12,456 nt of DNA, taken from NCBI GenBank assembly GCA_026987995.1, contig JALSMC010000198.1, positions 1-12,456 of the forward strand. Direction: 5' to 3'. This stretch comes from Sulfurimonas sp. GTDB lineage: Bacteria > Campylobacterota > Campylobacteria > Campylobacterales > Sulfurimonadaceae. Shown one piece after another: positions 1 to 7,545 of the stretch (the first letter of the stretch is position 1; every line of letters starts with the position of its first letter). Made by a program: the position numbers and the translations under genes. Under the pieces are notes generated by a model. The model saw only the letters and a list, made by a program, of their open reading frames with translations. It searched no databases and was not told where the DNA came from.

Positions 1-13
1 AAGTACATTTAGC

Positions 14-19
14 TATAAT
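14..19 (+). promoter_or_regulatory. Candidate -10 box (TATAAT) just ahead of ybeY
   Basis: A perfect TATAAT lies 7 bases before the ybeY ATG at 27, and no Shine-Dalgarno sequence is visible between them. If this is a sigma70 -10 element, transcription would start at or within a base or two of the ATG, giving a leaderless or nearly leaderless mRNA. The -35 region falls outside the window. In DNA this AT-rich a TATAAT by chance is common, so confidence is limited. Confidence 0.35.
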
Positions 20-26
20 TGTATTT

Positions 27-446
27 ATGATTGAACTAGATAACAGAACAAACCTTACAGTAGACACATCCCTCCTTCAGTCGATATCAGACACTCTAAC
101 AAAAAAAGAAATTGAGCTTATTATTACTACAAGTAATGAAATTCAAAGTATAAATGCAGAGTATAGGAATATTGATAAAGCAACAGATGTACTTAGCTTT
201 CCATATGAAGAGATGCCGATGGCTCCTCTTGGAAGCATTGTTATTTCAGAAGACTTTGTAAAAGAAAAAGCTAAAGATTTTGGACATAGTGAGTTAGATG
301 AGTTAACACTACTCTTTATTCATGGATTATTACACCTTTTAGGTTACGATCATGAAGTTGATAGTGGTGAGATGAGAGAAAAAGAGTTAAGTCTCATAGA
401 AGAGTTTAATTTACCAACAAGCTTAATAGTAAGAACACAAGGATAA
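27..446 (+). CDS. ybeY: Endoribonuclease YbeY (16S rRNA 3' maturation factor)
   Basis: YbeY is a single-domain, zinc-dependent endoribonuclease acting in the cytoplasm in 16S rRNA 3'-end processing and ribosome quality control. The 139-residue product carries the family signature near its C-terminus: an H-G-x-L-H-L-x-G-Y-D-H motif at about residues 99-109, whose three histidines (H99, H103, H109) bind the metal. Upstream is the family's conserved T-D-V-L-S-F-P segment at about residues 53-59. The length is slightly short but within the range of the family. The start at 27 is the only good one, though it lacks a visible Shine-Dalgarno and has a TATAAT box 7 bases ahead, so it may be translated from a leaderless transcript. 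The antiporter gene starts 2 bases after its stop, so the two are probably cotranscribed. Identification is secure. Confidence 0.95.
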   Translation: MIELDNRTNLTVDTSLLQSISDTLTKKEIELIITTSNEIQSINAEYRNIDKATDVLSFPYEEMPMAPLGSIVISEDFVKEKAKDFGHSELDELTLLFIHGLLHLLGYDHEVDSGEMREKELSLIEEFNLPTSLIVRTQG

Positions 447-448
447 TA

Positions 449-1375
449 ATGGATTATGTAATTTTTTTAGTAGCGATGAGTGCTCTTGTATTTGGAGCTG
501 ATTTTATTATTAAAGAGTCCGAACGTATTGCTCTTCATTTTAATATCTCTCATTTTGTAATTGGGGCTACTTTAGTGGCATTTGGAACTAGTCTTCCTGA
601 GATGGCAGCTTCTATGATGGCAGCTGGTCATGGTAAAAGTGATATGGCTGTTGCAAATGTTGTAGGAAGTGTTATATTTAACATTACACTTGTTTTAGGA
701 ATAGTGTTTTTTATTGCAAAATCTATGAAGCCTGAGCGTGACCTATTTAAGCTTGACAGCGCATGGGTTATTGTACCTGTTATAATATTTTTAATTATGA
801 TTCAAGATGGAGAGATAGGAAGAATAGATGGAGTCATTTTTCTTCTTGTTATGATTTCCTACCTTATATTTTTGTTTTCAAGTTCAAAAGAGGATTTAGA
901 AGGTGAGATTGATGAGAGCTTAACGCAGAAGTTTAAGTGGGGGAAAACTGTAGTTCTATTATCTGTAGGTTTTGCCCTTACTATTGGTGGTGCAAATTTT
1001 GTTGTGGAGAGTGGTACAAATATAGCAAGAAGTTTAGATGTGAGTGAGTGGATTATCGGCTTGTTTCTTATCTCTCTTGGTACATCACTTCCGGAGCTTG
1101 TTGTCTCTCTTGTAGCTGTTAGAAAAGGTAATGCCGATATGAGTATTGGAAATATTATCGGCTCAAACGTAGCTAACTTCTCTATGGTTTTAGGCGGTTC
1201 TTCACTTATAAATCCTCTTGTTATAAATTTAGAAAAGTCATCTTTTGATATTCTTATTTTAGTATCTGCTTCTTTAGTTTTACTCTTTATTTTAGCAAAC
1301 AAGCTCTACAACAAAGCTGGTGCCATCTTTCTTTTAGCTATTTTAGCTCTATTTATACAGAATTCATTTCTTTAA
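449..1375 (+). CDS. Calcium/sodium antiporter (CaCA family, YrbG-like)
   Basis: This is an inner-membrane cation/Ca2+ exchanger of 308 residues with about ten hydrophobic segments. The two inverted alpha repeats that form the ion-binding core are clear. The alpha-1 repeat, about residues 39-84, has G-A-T-L-V-A-F-G-T-S-L-P-E followed by a G-S-x-x-F-N segment. The alpha-2 repeat, about residues 204-250, has S-L-G-T-S-L-P-E-L and G-N-I-I-G-S-N. Glutamates E51 and E216 in the two G-T-S-L-P-E motifs are the expected ion ligands. The family exchanges Na+ for Ca2+, and some members also need K+; the ion used here cannot be read from sequence. An AAGGA ribosome-binding site at the end of ybeY (about 438-443) supports the ATG at 449. 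Its stop lies 7 bases from the stop of the converging mrdA, and I see no convincing terminator in the gap. Confidence 0.9.
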   Translation: MDYVIFLVAMSALVFGADFIIKESERIALHFNISHFVIGATLVAFGTSLPEMAASMMAAGHGKSDMAVANVVGSVIFNITLVLGIVFFIAKSMKPERDLFKLDSAWVIVPVIIFLIMIQDGEIGRIDGVIFLLVMISYLIFLFSSSKEDLEGEIDESLTQKFKWGKTVVLLSVGFALTIGGANFVVESGTNIARSLDVSEWIIGLFLISLGTSLPELVVSLVAVRKGNADMSIGNIIGSNVANFSMVLGGSSLINPLVINLEKSSFDILILVSASLVLLFILANKLYNKAGAIFLLAILALFIQNSFL

Positions 1376-1382
1376 GAGTTCT

Positions 1383-3167
1383 CTACTGTTTTATATAATG
1401 GAGCTCTAAGAGTTTATTGTAAATATTTGAAACAATTTTACCTGCTGCATGGCCACCATGCCCACCATGCTCAACCATAACCATTACAACATACTGTGGA
1501 TTTTTATATGGTCCATAAGATGTAAACCAAGCATGTGAACGATTATAATATGACATCTCATGCTCTAGTTTTCTTTTTTTAATATCTTGTTTGATAGCAA
1601 TTACTTGTGCAGTTCCTGTTTTACCAGCAATAGTAACTTTTGAATGAAGATAAGATGTTGCTGTTCCCTTTAAATTGTTACAAACCTGATACATTGCCTT
1701 GCGAATTGTCGGGAGCTGTTTCTTTTCTTTATCATTGAGGACATCTTTGTAGCTCTCTTTATATGCAACCCCATCTATCTCCTTAGCAATATGAGGAGTT
1801 GGTACTCGTCCTGTAGCAATAAAAGCAGTTTGCTGTGCTATTTGCAGTGGTGTAACAAGAAAATCTCCCTGCCCTATTGCCATATTTGCAGTTTCACCAA
1901 TACTCCATACTTTATTGTATTTTTTTAATTTCCATTCTCGAGACGGCACTACCCCTATAAATTCATTTGGTAAATCAATACCAGTCTTCCCACTTAGACC
2001 ATAGCGCTTAAGTCCTTCGCTCATTTTACGATTACCCAAAATAAGACTTCCTTTGTAAAAGTAATCATCGCAACTCTCACGAATAGCCTTAACAATGTCT
2101 GTATGCCTATGTCCTTTTCTTTTCCAACATCTAAATATACGTCCACCCAAAGGAAGGGATGATCGACAATCTACTCCCCACCTTGAAGATAGATCAGTGG
2201 AAATATATAACAGTCCCAACATTGGCTTTATTGTCGAACCAGGTGGATAGAGCCCATGGGTCAACTTGTTTGTAAACGGATGGTCTAAACTAGAAGATAG
2301 ATCATCATACATTTTATATGACATCCCCGATACAAATATATTTAGGTTATAGTTAGGAAAACTTCCAGCAGCAAGTATGGAGCCATTTACATCCATAACA
2401 ACCATTGCACCAACTTTTCCCTCAAAAAGTTTGGACATGTAAGTTTGCAACTCCATGTCAATGGTCAGTTTAAGTTTTTTATCTTCATCTGCTTTGACAT
2501 AACTTAGTTCAGCTACTTCTTGATTGCTCGCATTTACTTGAATCTTTCGTATTCCTGATTTTCCTTGCAAGTAGTTGTTATAGTACTTTTCTATTCCTGT
2601 TTTTCCAACATACCCAATGAGACCTAGAAGTTTATCTTTATCTATATCTTTTTTATTAGCACGTGAGACATAGCCTATCATGTGTGCTGCAATATTTTTG
2701 TATGGATAGTAGCGTTTAGGAGCAGGAATTATTTTAATATTATTTCTTAGGTTTAGTGTTGAGTAAACAGGTAGTATTTCATCATATGCAACAAAGTGAA
2801 CTATATCTATGTAGTTATGATTATAAAATGATTCTTTTTTCTTGTAGTTTTTTAGCATTTTTTCAATACTAAGGGATGGCAAAAGTTTTTTGAGTGTCCT
2901 TAGTTCATTGTTTAAAGTTTCTATATTCTTTTTACTTGTTAAATGTGGTGCTAGTTGTAATCTAAAACCAAGTTTATTTATAGCGATTGGCCTATCTTTT
3001 ACATCTACTATTTCGCCGCGAACAGGGGCTATTCTTTCATACTTAATTGTATTTTTCATTGAAAGCTCTACATAGTGACTGTGAGAATTTATACTTAGAA
3101 AAAAAACTCTTACAATGAGTGCTAACCATGTAGAGATAAAAAAGAAAATTATGAGTTTAGTTTTCAT
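1383..3167 (-). CDS. mrdA: Penicillin-binding protein 2 (elongasome transpeptidase)
   Basis: PBP2 is the class B transpeptidase that cross-links peptidoglycan during rod-shaped cell elongation, working with RodA and MreBCD. The 594-residue product has an N-terminal membrane anchor (about residues 4-25), a PBP dimer/pedestal domain (about 45-220) and a C-terminal transpeptidase domain (about 250-590). All three active-site motifs are present: S-T-I-K at 311-314 with nucleophile S311, S-C-D at 365-367 in place of S-x-N (E. coli PBP2 likewise has an S-x-D), and K-T-G at 516-518. A histidine- and glycine-rich stretch near the C-terminus (V-E-H-G-G-H-G-G-H) follows the last motif. The ATG overlaps the stop of the upstream MreD-like gene by 4 bases (ATGA), indicating translational coupling. 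It is the last gene of the long minus-strand operon. Confidence 0.95.
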   Translation of the reverse strand: MKTKLIIFFFISTWLALIVRVFFLSINSHSHYVELSMKNTIKYERIAPVRGEIVDVKDRPIAINKLGFRLQLAPHLTSKKNIETLNNELRTLKKLLPSLSIEKMLKNYKKKESFYNHNYIDIVHFVAYDEILPVYSTLNLRNNIKIIPAPKRYYPYKNIAAHMIGYVSRANKKDIDKDKLLGLIGYVGKTGIEKYYNNYLQGKSGIRKIQVNASNQEVAELSYVKADEDKKLKLTIDMELQTYMSKLFEGKVGAMVVMDVNGSILAAGSFPNYNLNIFVSGMSYKMYDDLSSSLDHPFTNKLTHGLYPPGSTIKPMLGLLYISTDLSSRWGVDCRSSLPLGGRIFRCWKRKGHRHTDIVKAIRESCDDYFYKGSLILGNRKMSEGLKRYGLSGKTGIDLPNEFIGVVPSREWKLKKYNKVWSIGETANMAIGQGDFLVTPLQIAQQTAFIATGRVPTPHIAKEIDGVAYKESYKDVLNDKEKKQLPTIRKAMYQVCNNLKGTATSYLHSKVTIAGKTGTAQVIAIKQDIKKRKLEHEMSYYNRSHAWFTSYGPYKNPQYVVMVMVEHGGHGGHAAGKIVSNIYNKLLELHYIKQ

Positions 3168-3616
3168 AATAAATTCACCAATAAAAATTCGATTACTATA
3201 TAGTATACTATATAGTAATTCAATTCAGGAGGCGATAGAAGAAATATACTAGATATCAAAGATAGAAATAAAAAATATCCAAGATAAGCTAAAAGTATGT
3301 TTGAAAATATTATACACCAATGACAAGAAAAGTTTTGATATATTTTAGGCATAACAAACTTGTAGATAAAATAAAAATAGATAATTGAGCTAAAAAGCAT
3401 ATATCCATGGTTAGCTTCAAAAATAACAAGTAAAAATGATACAAGGATAACAGAAGTATAATCATTACGAGTAAGAGATCTTGTAAAGAGTACAAACAAT
3501 ACTGCAAGCATAGGAGGTAGGTATAGGTATATGCTACTCAAGGAGCTATATATTACAAAGATAACTATATAAGCAAAAAGCTCTACAGGTTTTTGATGAG
3601 TGATACTTCGTTGCAT
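3164..3616 (-). CDS. Small polytopic membrane protein, probably MreD-like
   Basis: The 150-residue product is almost entirely hydrophobic, with about five predicted membrane helices and few charged residues, including a short R-S-L-T-R-N-D loop near residue 46-52. Size, topology and position directly upstream of mrdA (4-base ATGA overlap) match MreD, the small inner-membrane protein of the elongasome, and H. pylori has an uncharacterised small gene in the same place (recollection). Sequence conservation in MreD is too weak for me to confirm by eye, so I leave the symbol blank. The start overlaps the end of the acetyltransferase gene by 34 bases; an internal start would shorten the overlap. 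Near its C-terminus a Y-Y-I-V repeat is encoded by two tandem copies of a 12-bp palindrome. Confidence 0.6.
   Translation of the reverse strand: MQRSITHQKPVELFAYIVIFVIYSSLSSIYLYLPPMLAVLFVLFTRSLTRNDYTSVILVSFLLVIFEANHGYMLFSSIIYFYFIYKFVMPKIYQNFSCHWCIIFSNILLAYLGYFLFLSLISSIFLLSPPELNYYIVYYIVIEFLLVNLL
3192..3219. repeat. Perfect 28-bp palindrome built from a tandem 12-bp palindrome
   Basis: Positions 3192-3219 read identically on both strands. The core is two head-to-tail copies of TACTATATAGTA (3194-3205 and 3206-3217), each itself a palindrome, flanked by AT on both sides. After a 2-base mismatch on each side the symmetry resumes for 4 bases (AATT). It lies in the coding sequence of the MreD-like gene, 25 to 52 bases before the mrdA start, and encodes the Y-Y-I-V-Y-Y-I-V segment. 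Confidence 0.9.
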
Positions 3617-4044
3617 ATTGGAAAGTGTTTACATTTGATACAATCAGCCCAGATTTTATGCTCTGGGAGGGACTCTTTTGGGATTTCAACAAAACCTAAT
3701 CGTTCAAAGAAAGCTTGTTTGTATGTAAGGCTAAGAACTCTTTGTATGCCTAAAGAAGAGGCTTCATCTAGTGCCTTTTTAACTAAATTTTCACCAATTT
3801 TTTGACCACGTACTCCATCTTTTACAACAAGGGAGCGAACTTCCGCTAAATATGTTGTGTGAATATGAAGTGCAGCAAATCCCACAAGTTCACCTTCCTT
3901 ATATGCAAGTGTATAGGAGCGAATATTTGTTGCTATTTCATCTTCACTTCTATCTAATATGATACCATTTTCAATTTCAGGAAGTATTAGCTCTCTCATT
4001 TGATGTATATTTGAGAGCTTCGCTTTTTCGTAGTTAATCAGCAC
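3583..4044 (-). CDS. GNAT acetyltransferase, short N-acetylglutamate synthase-like
   Basis: This is a single-domain GNAT-fold acetyltransferase of about 153 residues. The acetyl-CoA loop is visible as V-R-G-Q-K-I-G in the middle of the protein (a variant of R/Q-x-x-G-x-G/A), preceded by the L-A-E-V-R-S-L-V-V strand and followed by a Y-x-x-x-F-F-E-R-L-G-F motif. The C-terminus has I-W-x-D-C-x-x-C-x-x-F-x-x-C, a tail I associate with short ArgA-type N-acetylglutamate synthases that make the first intermediate of arginine synthesis. Substrate remains an inference. The longest frame opens at a TTG at 4050, but an AGAGG sits 6 bases before the GTG at 4044, so I prefer that start; it overlaps the engB stop by 11 bases. 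Other GNAT substrates are possible. Confidence 0.8.
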   Translation of the reverse strand: MLINYEKAKLSNIHQMRELILPEIENGIILDRSEDEIATNIRSYTLAYKEGELVGFAALHIHTTYLAEVRSLVVKDGVRGQKIGENLVKKALDEASSLGIQRVLSLTYKQAFFERLGFVEIPKESLPEHKIWADCIKCKHFPICNEVSLIKNL

Positions 4045-4654
4045 TCTCAACCTCTGTTAATATGTCATGGATTACTTTATTTATTTTGTGTGTTCCTTTT
4101 TTCTTTGAACTAGATACTGTCATGGCATTTGGAAACTCGCGTCTTAAAGCACTCTGCTCTTTTTGGTTAAGCTTATCTATCTTAGTGAAAATTTGTAAAA
4201 TCAACTGATTTTCTCGTACATGCTCAAATAGAAATTCACTCACTTGTGTATCAACATCTAAGTATGGATGCCTACAATCAATAAGATGGATGAAAAGCTT
4301 TATCTGCTCACGCTCAGCAATGTAGTCAGTTAAATTCTTTTCCCAGTCATGCTTCATAGACTTAGAAACCTTTGCATACCCAAAACCAGGTAGGTCAACA
4401 AACTTCGCTAAAAACTTTTTATTCTCATTATCTCTATCTATAAATGTAACATCAAAGTAGTTTATCAGTCTTGTTTTACCAGGAGTTGAAGAGACTTTTG
4501 CTAGACCTTTATGGTTCGTTAAGGCATTAAGTAGTGAACTTTTTCCTACATTTGAGCGAGCCATAAAAACAACTTCGTTCTGCTCCTCTGATTCAGGTGC
4601 CAAAGATACATTTGGTGCAGAAGTTATAAACTTTGCATCGACTATTTCTACCAT
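4034..4654 (-). CDS. engB: Ribosome biogenesis GTP-binding protein EngB/YsxC
   Basis: EngB (YihA/YsxC) is an essential TRAFAC-class GTPase that assists late assembly of the large ribosomal subunit in the cytoplasm. The 206-residue product has the G-box motifs in order: G1/Walker A as R-S-N-V-G-K-S-S (about 33-40), the S-T-P-G-K-T switch I region with G2 threonine (about 56-61), G3 as D-L-P-G-F-G (about 87-92), G4 as T-K-I-D (about 157-160) and a G5-like S-S-S-K-K-K-G near residue 180. Length fits the family. Its ATG shares one base with the lptA stop (TAATG), so translation is probably coupled. Its presence between LPS-transport and cell-wall genes is a conserved Campylobacterota arrangement by recollection. 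Confidence 0.95.
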   Translation of the reverse strand: MVEIVDAKFITSAPNVSLAPESEEQNEVVFMARSNVGKSSLLNALTNHKGLAKVSSTPGKTRLINYFDVTFIDRDNENKKFLAKFVDLPGFGYAKVSKSMKHDWEKNLTDYIAEREQIKLFIHLIDCRHPYLDVDTQVSEFLFEHVRENQLILQIFTKIDKLNQKEQSALRREFPNAMTVSSSKKKGTHKINKVIHDILTEVESAD

Positions 4655-5133
4655 TATTTTTCCTCTTCTTGTGTATCATCTGCTATATTAAATATCATTA
4701 TAACAGGTTCCTTCTGAAGGCCTTTAGCTTTGGCCTTTCCTGTAATAGCATTCAAGACAACTTCATCACCCTGAATCTCTTTTTTTTCATCAATTTGTTT
4801 TAAATAAACATTTTTATAAAAGTAGTATTCGCTTTTGGAAGGTAAATAGATGACTTTATCAGCTGTTCCCTCATATCTAGCCCCCTCTTTTGTTAAAATT
4901 TTAAAAGAGACATCCCCAAGTGCTATAAACTTAGTTGGTTGATTCTTTTCATCTGTAAATATAGTAACTTTTGAAGCATTAAGTTCATCATTTTGTTTTA
5001 TGATATTCACATGTCCCTCAAAGATGGAAATCCCTTTGGCTTGATCTGTATCAAAAGAATCTGCTATAATTTTTAGTTCCTGCGCAGATAAAAATGTACC
5101 TAAAAACATTATTATAATAAAAATATATTTCAT
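4654..5133 (-). CDS. lptA: Periplasmic LPS transport protein LptA (OstA domain)
   Basis: LptA forms the periplasmic bridge that carries lipopolysaccharide from the LptBFGC inner-membrane complex to LptD in the outer membrane. The 159-residue product starts with a signal peptide (about residues 1-17, hydrophobic core F-I-I-I-M-F-L-G-T-F-L, cleavage after S-A-Q or S-A). It continues as one OstA/LptA domain with the beta-jellyroll pattern: I-I-A-D-S-F-D near the start, F-E-G-H-V-N-I, and A-x-G-D-V-S-F about halfway. A charged, E-rich tail ends the protein. Its ATG overlaps the lptC stop by 4 bases, and the kdsC - lptC - lptA order matches the E. coli kdsC-lptC-lptA order. Assignment rests on domain pattern plus context. 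Confidence 0.88.
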   Translation of the reverse strand: MKYIFIIIMFLGTFLSAQELKIIADSFDTDQAKGISIFEGHVNIIKQNDELNASKVTIFTDEKNQPTKFIALGDVSFKILTKEGARYEGTADKVIYLPSKSEYYFYKNVYLKQIDEKKEIQGDEVVLNAITGKAKAKGLQKEPVIMIFNIADDTQEEEK

Positions 5134-5651
5134 ATTTCACTCTCTTTTAGTTGGTATTTTACTGTCACATTTTTTGATTTCATAGTATTGTTAAGTGCAT
5201 CATAGATAAATGAAACACCATGCATACTATTTTGATTTCTATAGGCTACGTACTCATCTTGTGTTTGTGCAATAGAGCTTTTTGTGTTATAGATAAGAGT
5301 GTCTGATTTAAAGGTTAAACCATCTTCTTTCTTGTACACTACATCACCTTTTAAATCAACAATATTGTTTTTATATATCCCATTATTTGCCTGCATATTT
5401 GACATGTACTCTTTGGCATTGTCCGTAAAATTAACATCATCCACTATGTACCTATTGGTGTAACGAAAGGACTTTGTGCCAGCCATAATCGTTTTTAAGC
5501 CACTACTTTGTAGTTCATACATAACAAAGTTATCTATTACAAGGAGAGGAATGTCTGTAAACTCTTGCTGTTTAATCTTTAAGGGTTCAAAGAAGATATA
5601 TATAAGCATAAGTGCACTAAAAACAGTAATGAAAAATATATTTATATTAAT
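5130..5651 (-). CDS. lptC: LPS export protein LptC, probable ATT start
   Basis: LptC is the bitopic inner-membrane protein that receives LPS from LptBFG and passes it to LptA. The first ATG (5609) gives 159 residues but leaves only a stub of hydrophobic sequence and has no Shine-Dalgarno. Reading upstream in frame to the kdsC junction adds 14 codons, ending at an ATT at 5651-5649 that has a perfect AAGGAG (5663-5658) 6 bases ahead. With these the N-terminus becomes a full membrane anchor (I-F-F-I-T-V-F-S-A-L-M-L-I-Y-I-F-F), as LptC requires, and the protein is 173 residues. No ATG, GTG or TTG exists in the extension, and an in-frame TAA lies 3 bases further upstream of the ATT codon's neighbour. 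The periplasmic part has the LptC-like pattern with F-x-x-Y-T-N-R-Y and M-Q-A-N-N-G-I-Y. Lies between kdsC and lptA. Confidence 0.8.
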   Translation of the reverse strand: MNINIFFITVFSALMLIYIFFEPLKIKQQEFTDIPLLVIDNFVMYELQSSGLKTIMAGTKSFRYTNRYIVDDVNFTDNAKEYMSNMQANNGIYKNNIVDLKGDVVYKKEDGLTFKSDTLIYNTKSSIAQTQDEYVAYRNQNSMHGVSFIYDALNNTMKSKNVTVKYQLKESEI

Positions 5652-5654
5652 GCT

Positions 5655-6155
5655 TTACTCCTTAACCCAAATGTTCATAAAATCTTCTTTTTGGTCATTT
5701 TCATCTACTATTATATCTATCATCTCTCGAACTGCACCATGACCACCTCTGTTTAAAAGAGTAGTACTAACAAGTTTTTGTATCTCTTTAACACCATCTG
5801 CAGGTGTAAAACTACGACCAACAAGACTAAGCATACTGTAGTCATTTAAGTCATCACCAATTGCAGCAACCTCAAACATACGTAGACCTAAAGCACTAAT
5901 AATCTCTTTTATTACTCGATCTTTATCCTTTATACCCTGATGCAAATTCTGTATACCGAGCTCCTCAGCTCTGCGTTTAACTATCTCAGACTTGCGCCCA
6001 GTAATAATGGCAACCTGATGTCCGAGTTTAATCCAAGTAGTGATACCTAAACCATCTTTAACATTAAAAGTTTTACTCTCCACTCCATCGCTCGAGTAAG
6101 TAAGACCTCCATCGCTAAGACAGCCGTCGACATCTAAAACAAGCAGTTTAATCAT
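5655..6155 (-). CDS. kdsC: 3-deoxy-D-manno-octulosonate 8-phosphate phosphatase (KdsC)
   Basis: KdsC removes the phosphate from Kdo 8-phosphate to give Kdo, the sugar joining lipid A to the LPS core. It is a C0-type HAD phosphatase acting as a tetramer in the cytoplasm. The 166-residue product shows the HAD motifs in order: motif I D-V-D-G-C-L-S-D-G with D8 nucleophile and D10 acid/base, motif II I-T-G-R (51-54), motif III lysine near K78 and motif IV G-D-D-L-N-D (100-105). The family C-terminal R-G-G-H-G-A-V-R-E segment (136-144) is present. The start overlaps the hisB stop by 4 bases. Its 3' end contains the AAGGAG that serves lptC, and kdsC next to lptC and lptA supports the LPS role. Confidence 0.95.
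   Translation of the reverse strand: MIKLLVLDVDGCLSDGGLTYSSDGVESKTFNVKDGLGITTWIKLGHQVAIITGRKSEIVKRRAEELGIQNLHQGIKDKDRVIKEIISALGLRMFEVAAIGDDLNDYSMLSLVGRSFTPADGVKEIQKLVSTTLLNRGGHGAVREMIDIIVDENDQKEDFMNIWVKE
5658..5663 (-). promoter_or_regulatory. Shine-Dalgarno AAGGAG deciding the lptC start
   Basis: On the minus strand AAGGAG runs from 5663 to 5658, overlapping the last codons of kdsC. It lies 6 bases ahead of the ATT at 5651 and about 48 bases ahead of the first ATG, so it only makes sense as the ribosome-binding site for an ATT start. Confidence 0.75.
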
Positions 6156-6724
6156 AAACTGCCTTTTGTACTTGGTGTTCCTATACGTTCATTTTTTGTA
6201 GTAGCACGACGAATAGCAACGGCTAAAGACTTAAATGCAGCCTCTATAATATGATGCTTGTTTTTTCCTCTAATCTCAACAATATGTGCTGATATTCTCG
6301 CGTTTAAAACAAATGCACGAAAAAATTCTTCTACAAGTTCTGTGTCAAAGTTTCCTACTTTACCAGTAGGAGAGAGGTCAAATACTAAAAAAGGACGATT
6401 ACTAAGATCTAAATCGCAAGATACACAAGCCTCATCCATTACAATATTAGCACTTCCAAAACGCTCCATACCTTTAACGGGGTAAATAGCCTCCGCTAGT
6501 AAAGAACCAAGAACAATACCGATATCTTCTACACTGTGGTGATCATCTATATGTGTATCACCATTGCAACTAATAGAAATGTCCATAAGGGAGTGCTTAG
6601 TAAAACTCTCAAGCATATGGTCTAAAAAACCAACACCGGTATGCATATCTGCTTTTCCTGTACCATTTAAGTCTAAACTTACTGTTATGTCTGTCTCTTT
6701 TGTTGTTCTTGTTTTGCTAATCAT
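6152..6724 (-). CDS. hisB: Imidazoleglycerol-phosphate dehydratase (HisB)
   Basis: HisB catalyses the dehydration of imidazoleglycerol phosphate to imidazoleacetol phosphate in histidine biosynthesis, using two Mn2+ per active site. The 190-residue product is the monofunctional form and lacks the HAD phosphatase domain fused in E. coli. Signature metal-binding segments are present: F-L-D-H-M-L (33-38), D-D-H-H-S-V-E-D (60-67) and the C-terminal K-N-K-H-H-I-I-E-A-A-F-K (154-165). The start at 6724 lies 2 bases after the rlpA stop and its stop overlaps the kdsC start by 4 bases, so this amino-acid gene is embedded in an envelope operon, with no other his gene nearby. Confidence 0.96.
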   Translation of the reverse strand: MISKTRTTKETDITVSLDLNGTGKADMHTGVGFLDHMLESFTKHSLMDISISCNGDTHIDDHHSVEDIGIVLGSLLAEAIYPVKGMERFGSANIVMDEACVSCDLDLSNRPFLVFDLSPTGKVGNFDTELVEEFFRAFVLNARISAHIVEIRGKNKHHIIEAAFKSLAVAIRRATTKNERIGTPSTKGSL

Positions 6725-6726
6725 TT

Positions 6727-7545
6727 TTAGTCCTCTCTTATTATAAATGCTTTATTGAAAATACTACTTTTTTTGTAGTCACGAGCTTCTTGCTCACTCT
6801 TAAAACCAGTCAATACTACTTTAAACATACGTCCATTTGGTGTTTCAACATCTTTTATAATAGTTGAATAACCGTCTGTCTTGTCATATTTTTCTTGAGT
6901 AGATAAAGCCCCACCTATCTTAGAAAAAGATGCAATTTGTAGTGCAAAGTTACCAATAGACTTTTTCTGTGGTGCTTTTCTCATCTCTTTTTTTGTAGGA
7001 ATTTTCTTTTTACCCTTTGTCTCGAAGCCTAATATTTCCAAAGTTACAGGTGCTGTTCCTTGTCCTACCATATCTATCTCATGTGCCGCTTTATTTGAAA
7101 GGTCTATGATTCTCGTAGCAACAAATGGACCTCTATCATTGATGCGGACTACTGTGGTCTTTCCATTTCTTCTATTTGTTACTTTAACTATGGTATTCAT
7201 TGGTAGCGTTTTATGTGCAGCTGTCATACCATACATGTTATAAGTTTCACCATTAGATGTTAGCTTACCATGAAAGTCAGGACCATACCACGAAGCATTT
7301 CCTTTAAACCTATCTCCAACACTAACAACTGTTGGATAGTACTTAATACCTCTTATGGTATAAGGTCTCATTGTAGGATGAGAATAGTTCTTTTTATCCA
7401 TAGTTCTATTATGTGCATGTTTATTCGAAGAGTAAGTTTTAGAATTTGAATTTGTCGAATAACGATAAGCACCTTTGCCTCTAGTACTACAAGCACTCAT
7501 ACTTAAAACAAAAGTTATTAACACAACTACATAAAGCTTATTCAT
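6727..7545 (-). CDS. rlpA: Septal-ring lytic transglycosylase RlpA family lipoprotein with SPOR domain
   Basis: RlpA proteins are outer-membrane lipoproteins that in some bacteria cleave glycan strands lacking stem peptides at division sites. The 272-residue product has a lipoprotein signal peptide with lipobox M-S-A-C, lipidated Cys at residue 19, then a low-complexity S/N/K-rich linker to about residue 60. A double-psi beta-barrel domain follows (about 78-172), with G-N-A-S-W-Y-G near its start, then M-T-A-A-H-K-T-L-P and R-I-N-D-R-G-P-F carrying the expected catalytic aspartate. The C-terminal SPOR domain (about 195-268) begins F-A-L-Q-I-A-S-F and would bind denuded glycan at the septum. 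The start overlaps the end of the frameshifted mltD tail by 8 bases, so rlpA was probably translationally coupled to it. Confidence 0.93.
   Translation of the reverse strand: MNKLYVVVLITFVLSMSACSTRGKGAYRYSTNSNSKTYSSNKHAHNRTMDKKNYSHPTMRPYTIRGIKYYPTVVSVGDRFKGNASWYGPDFHGKLTSNGETYNMYGMTAAHKTLPMNTIVKVTNRRNGKTTVVRINDRGPFVATRIIDLSNKAAHEIDMVGQGTAPVTLEILGFETKGKKKIPTKKEMRKAPQKKSIGNFALQIASFSKIGGALSTQEKYDKTDGYSTIIKDVETPNGRMFKVVLTGFKSEQEARDYKKSSIFNKAFIIRED

Noticed and set aside
859..1302. Minus-strand open frame of 147 codons inside the antiporter gene
   Set aside because: It lies wholly antisense to a gene with clear exchanger motifs, and its translation shows no recognisable domain or ribosome-binding site.
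1365..1430. Possible bidirectional terminator between the converging antiporter and mrdA genes
   Set aside because: Only a bulged stem with a 17-base loop can be drawn (AGAG..CTC with GAGCTCT), it lies partly inside mrdA and is not followed by a T-run.
1449..1463. Inverted repeat GCATGG-CCA-CCATGC as a regulatory hairpin
   Set aside because: It is explained by the codons of the His/Gly-rich segment conserved near the PBP2 C-terminus.
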